From JACVRM01 sp963817375 (GTDB lineage Bacteria; Actinomycetota; Thermoleophilia; Gaiellales; Gaiellaceae): DNA of 64,000 nucleotides. Below are positions 63,823 through 64,000 of this stretch, in pieces. The notes under the pieces are model-generated. The model did no database searches, was not told the origin of the DNA, and saw only the letters and a list, made by a program, of their open reading frames with translations. The stretch is taken from NCBI GenBank assembly GCA_963817375.1, contig CAWFOB010000001.1:620001-684000 (forward strand), in the 5' to 3' direction. The translations under genes were made by a program, and so were the position numbers. Positions within the stretch are counted from its first letter, which is position 1; each line of letters starts with the position of its first letter.

Positions 63823-64000
63823 GGCGCCACCAGGTCGCGGAGCGTGTCCAGACGCGCCGGCCCGATGCCGGGAATCGCGTCGAGGTCGTCCACCGACGTG
63901 AACGCGCCGTTCTTCTGCCGGTAGTCGAGGATCTTCTGGGCGGTCACCGGCCCGACGCCGGGCAGCGCGTCGAGCTGCTCGAGCGTGGCGGTGTTGAGAT
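63819..64000 (-). CDS. comEA: ComEA-like helix-hairpin-helix protein (5' part off window)
   Basis: C-terminal 59 residues: LNTATLEQLDALPGVGPVTA, then QKILDYRQKNGAFTSVDDLD and AIPGIGPARLDTLRDLVAP. Two helix-hairpin-helix motifs (LPGVGPVTA and IPGIGPARL) bind double-stranded DNA. This matches the DNA receptor ComEA, whose N-terminal membrane anchor is outside the window. It precedes comEC in the usual order. Confidence 0.9.
   Translation of the reverse strand, partial: LNTATLEQLDALPGVGPVTAQKILDYRQKNGAFTSVDDLDAIPGIGPARLDTLRDLVAP

Overview
This is a G+C-rich (roughly 70% by eye), densely packed chromosomal segment from a high-GC Gram-positive bacterium, most likely a deep-branching actinobacterium of the Thermoleophilia type. 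Support for this includes heavy use of GTG starts with 4-bp GTGA/ATGA overlaps, -10 boxes placed so close to start codons that transcripts should be leaderless (uvrA, rpsA, hrcA, pfk), a LexA box of the actinobacterial/Bacillus type before uvrA, and a DUF2520-panC-panB pantothenate operon. No phage or plasmid backbone is visible. The class-level placement is inference.

Layout. 1-5.5 kb: family-4 uracil-DNA glycosylase (cut by the left edge), an FmdB-type zinc ribbon, a secreted repeat protein, pantothenate genes and a Yip1-like membrane protein. 5.5-9.0 kb: an accessory secretion locus with a tandemly duplicated, strongly structured leader, TasA/CalY-like exported proteins and their SipW-type signal peptidase. 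9-19 kb: DNA repair (uvrA, uvrB) mixed with a GH13 glucosidase, a metallophosphoesterase and small membrane proteins. 19-25 kb: two related MFS exporters (one broken), an M29 aminopeptidase, an ArsR-type regulator, a DUF4097 protein and two ribbon-helix-helix proteins with an operator of helically phased palindromes. 25-28 kb: coaE, rpsA and a hydrolase. 28.2-33.1 kb: one giant repeat gene whose two 7-unit FG-GAP arrays are built from almost identical 339-bp DNA repeats. 33-42.6 kb: polA, two GNAT acetyltransferases, a LarA-like protein, a sulfatase, a decayed LAGLIDADG gene abutting tRNA-Leu, and a phosphofructokinase with PPi-type residues. 42.6-64 kb: a long minus-strand housekeeping series (comEA, comEC, holA, murJ, lepA, hemW, hrcA, dnaJ, prmA, mtaB, HIT, yqeY, phoH, ybeY, dgkA-PAP2, cdd, era, deoC, two ALDHs, a TrpC-like protein), with rpsT opposed.

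How the genes work together. The 42.6-64 kb series couples protein quality control, tRNA and rRNA maturation, lipid-carrier recycling and nucleoside salvage; deoC followed by an aldehyde dehydrogenase pair suggests oxidation of the acetaldehyde released from deoxyribose 5-phosphate. The SipW locus should export and process a surface fibre, with expression probably set by its leader.

Most notable: (i) the duplicated leader at 5485-5743, in which one G-run can pair with either of two C-runs; (ii) an intein in PhoH with the residues of the class 3 splicing mechanism; (iii) the homogenised 7+7 repeat arrays; (iv) the phased TGACGTCA operator. Caution: at least eight genes carry apparent frameshifts, some in genes expected to be essential (murJ), so part of this damage is probably sequence error.
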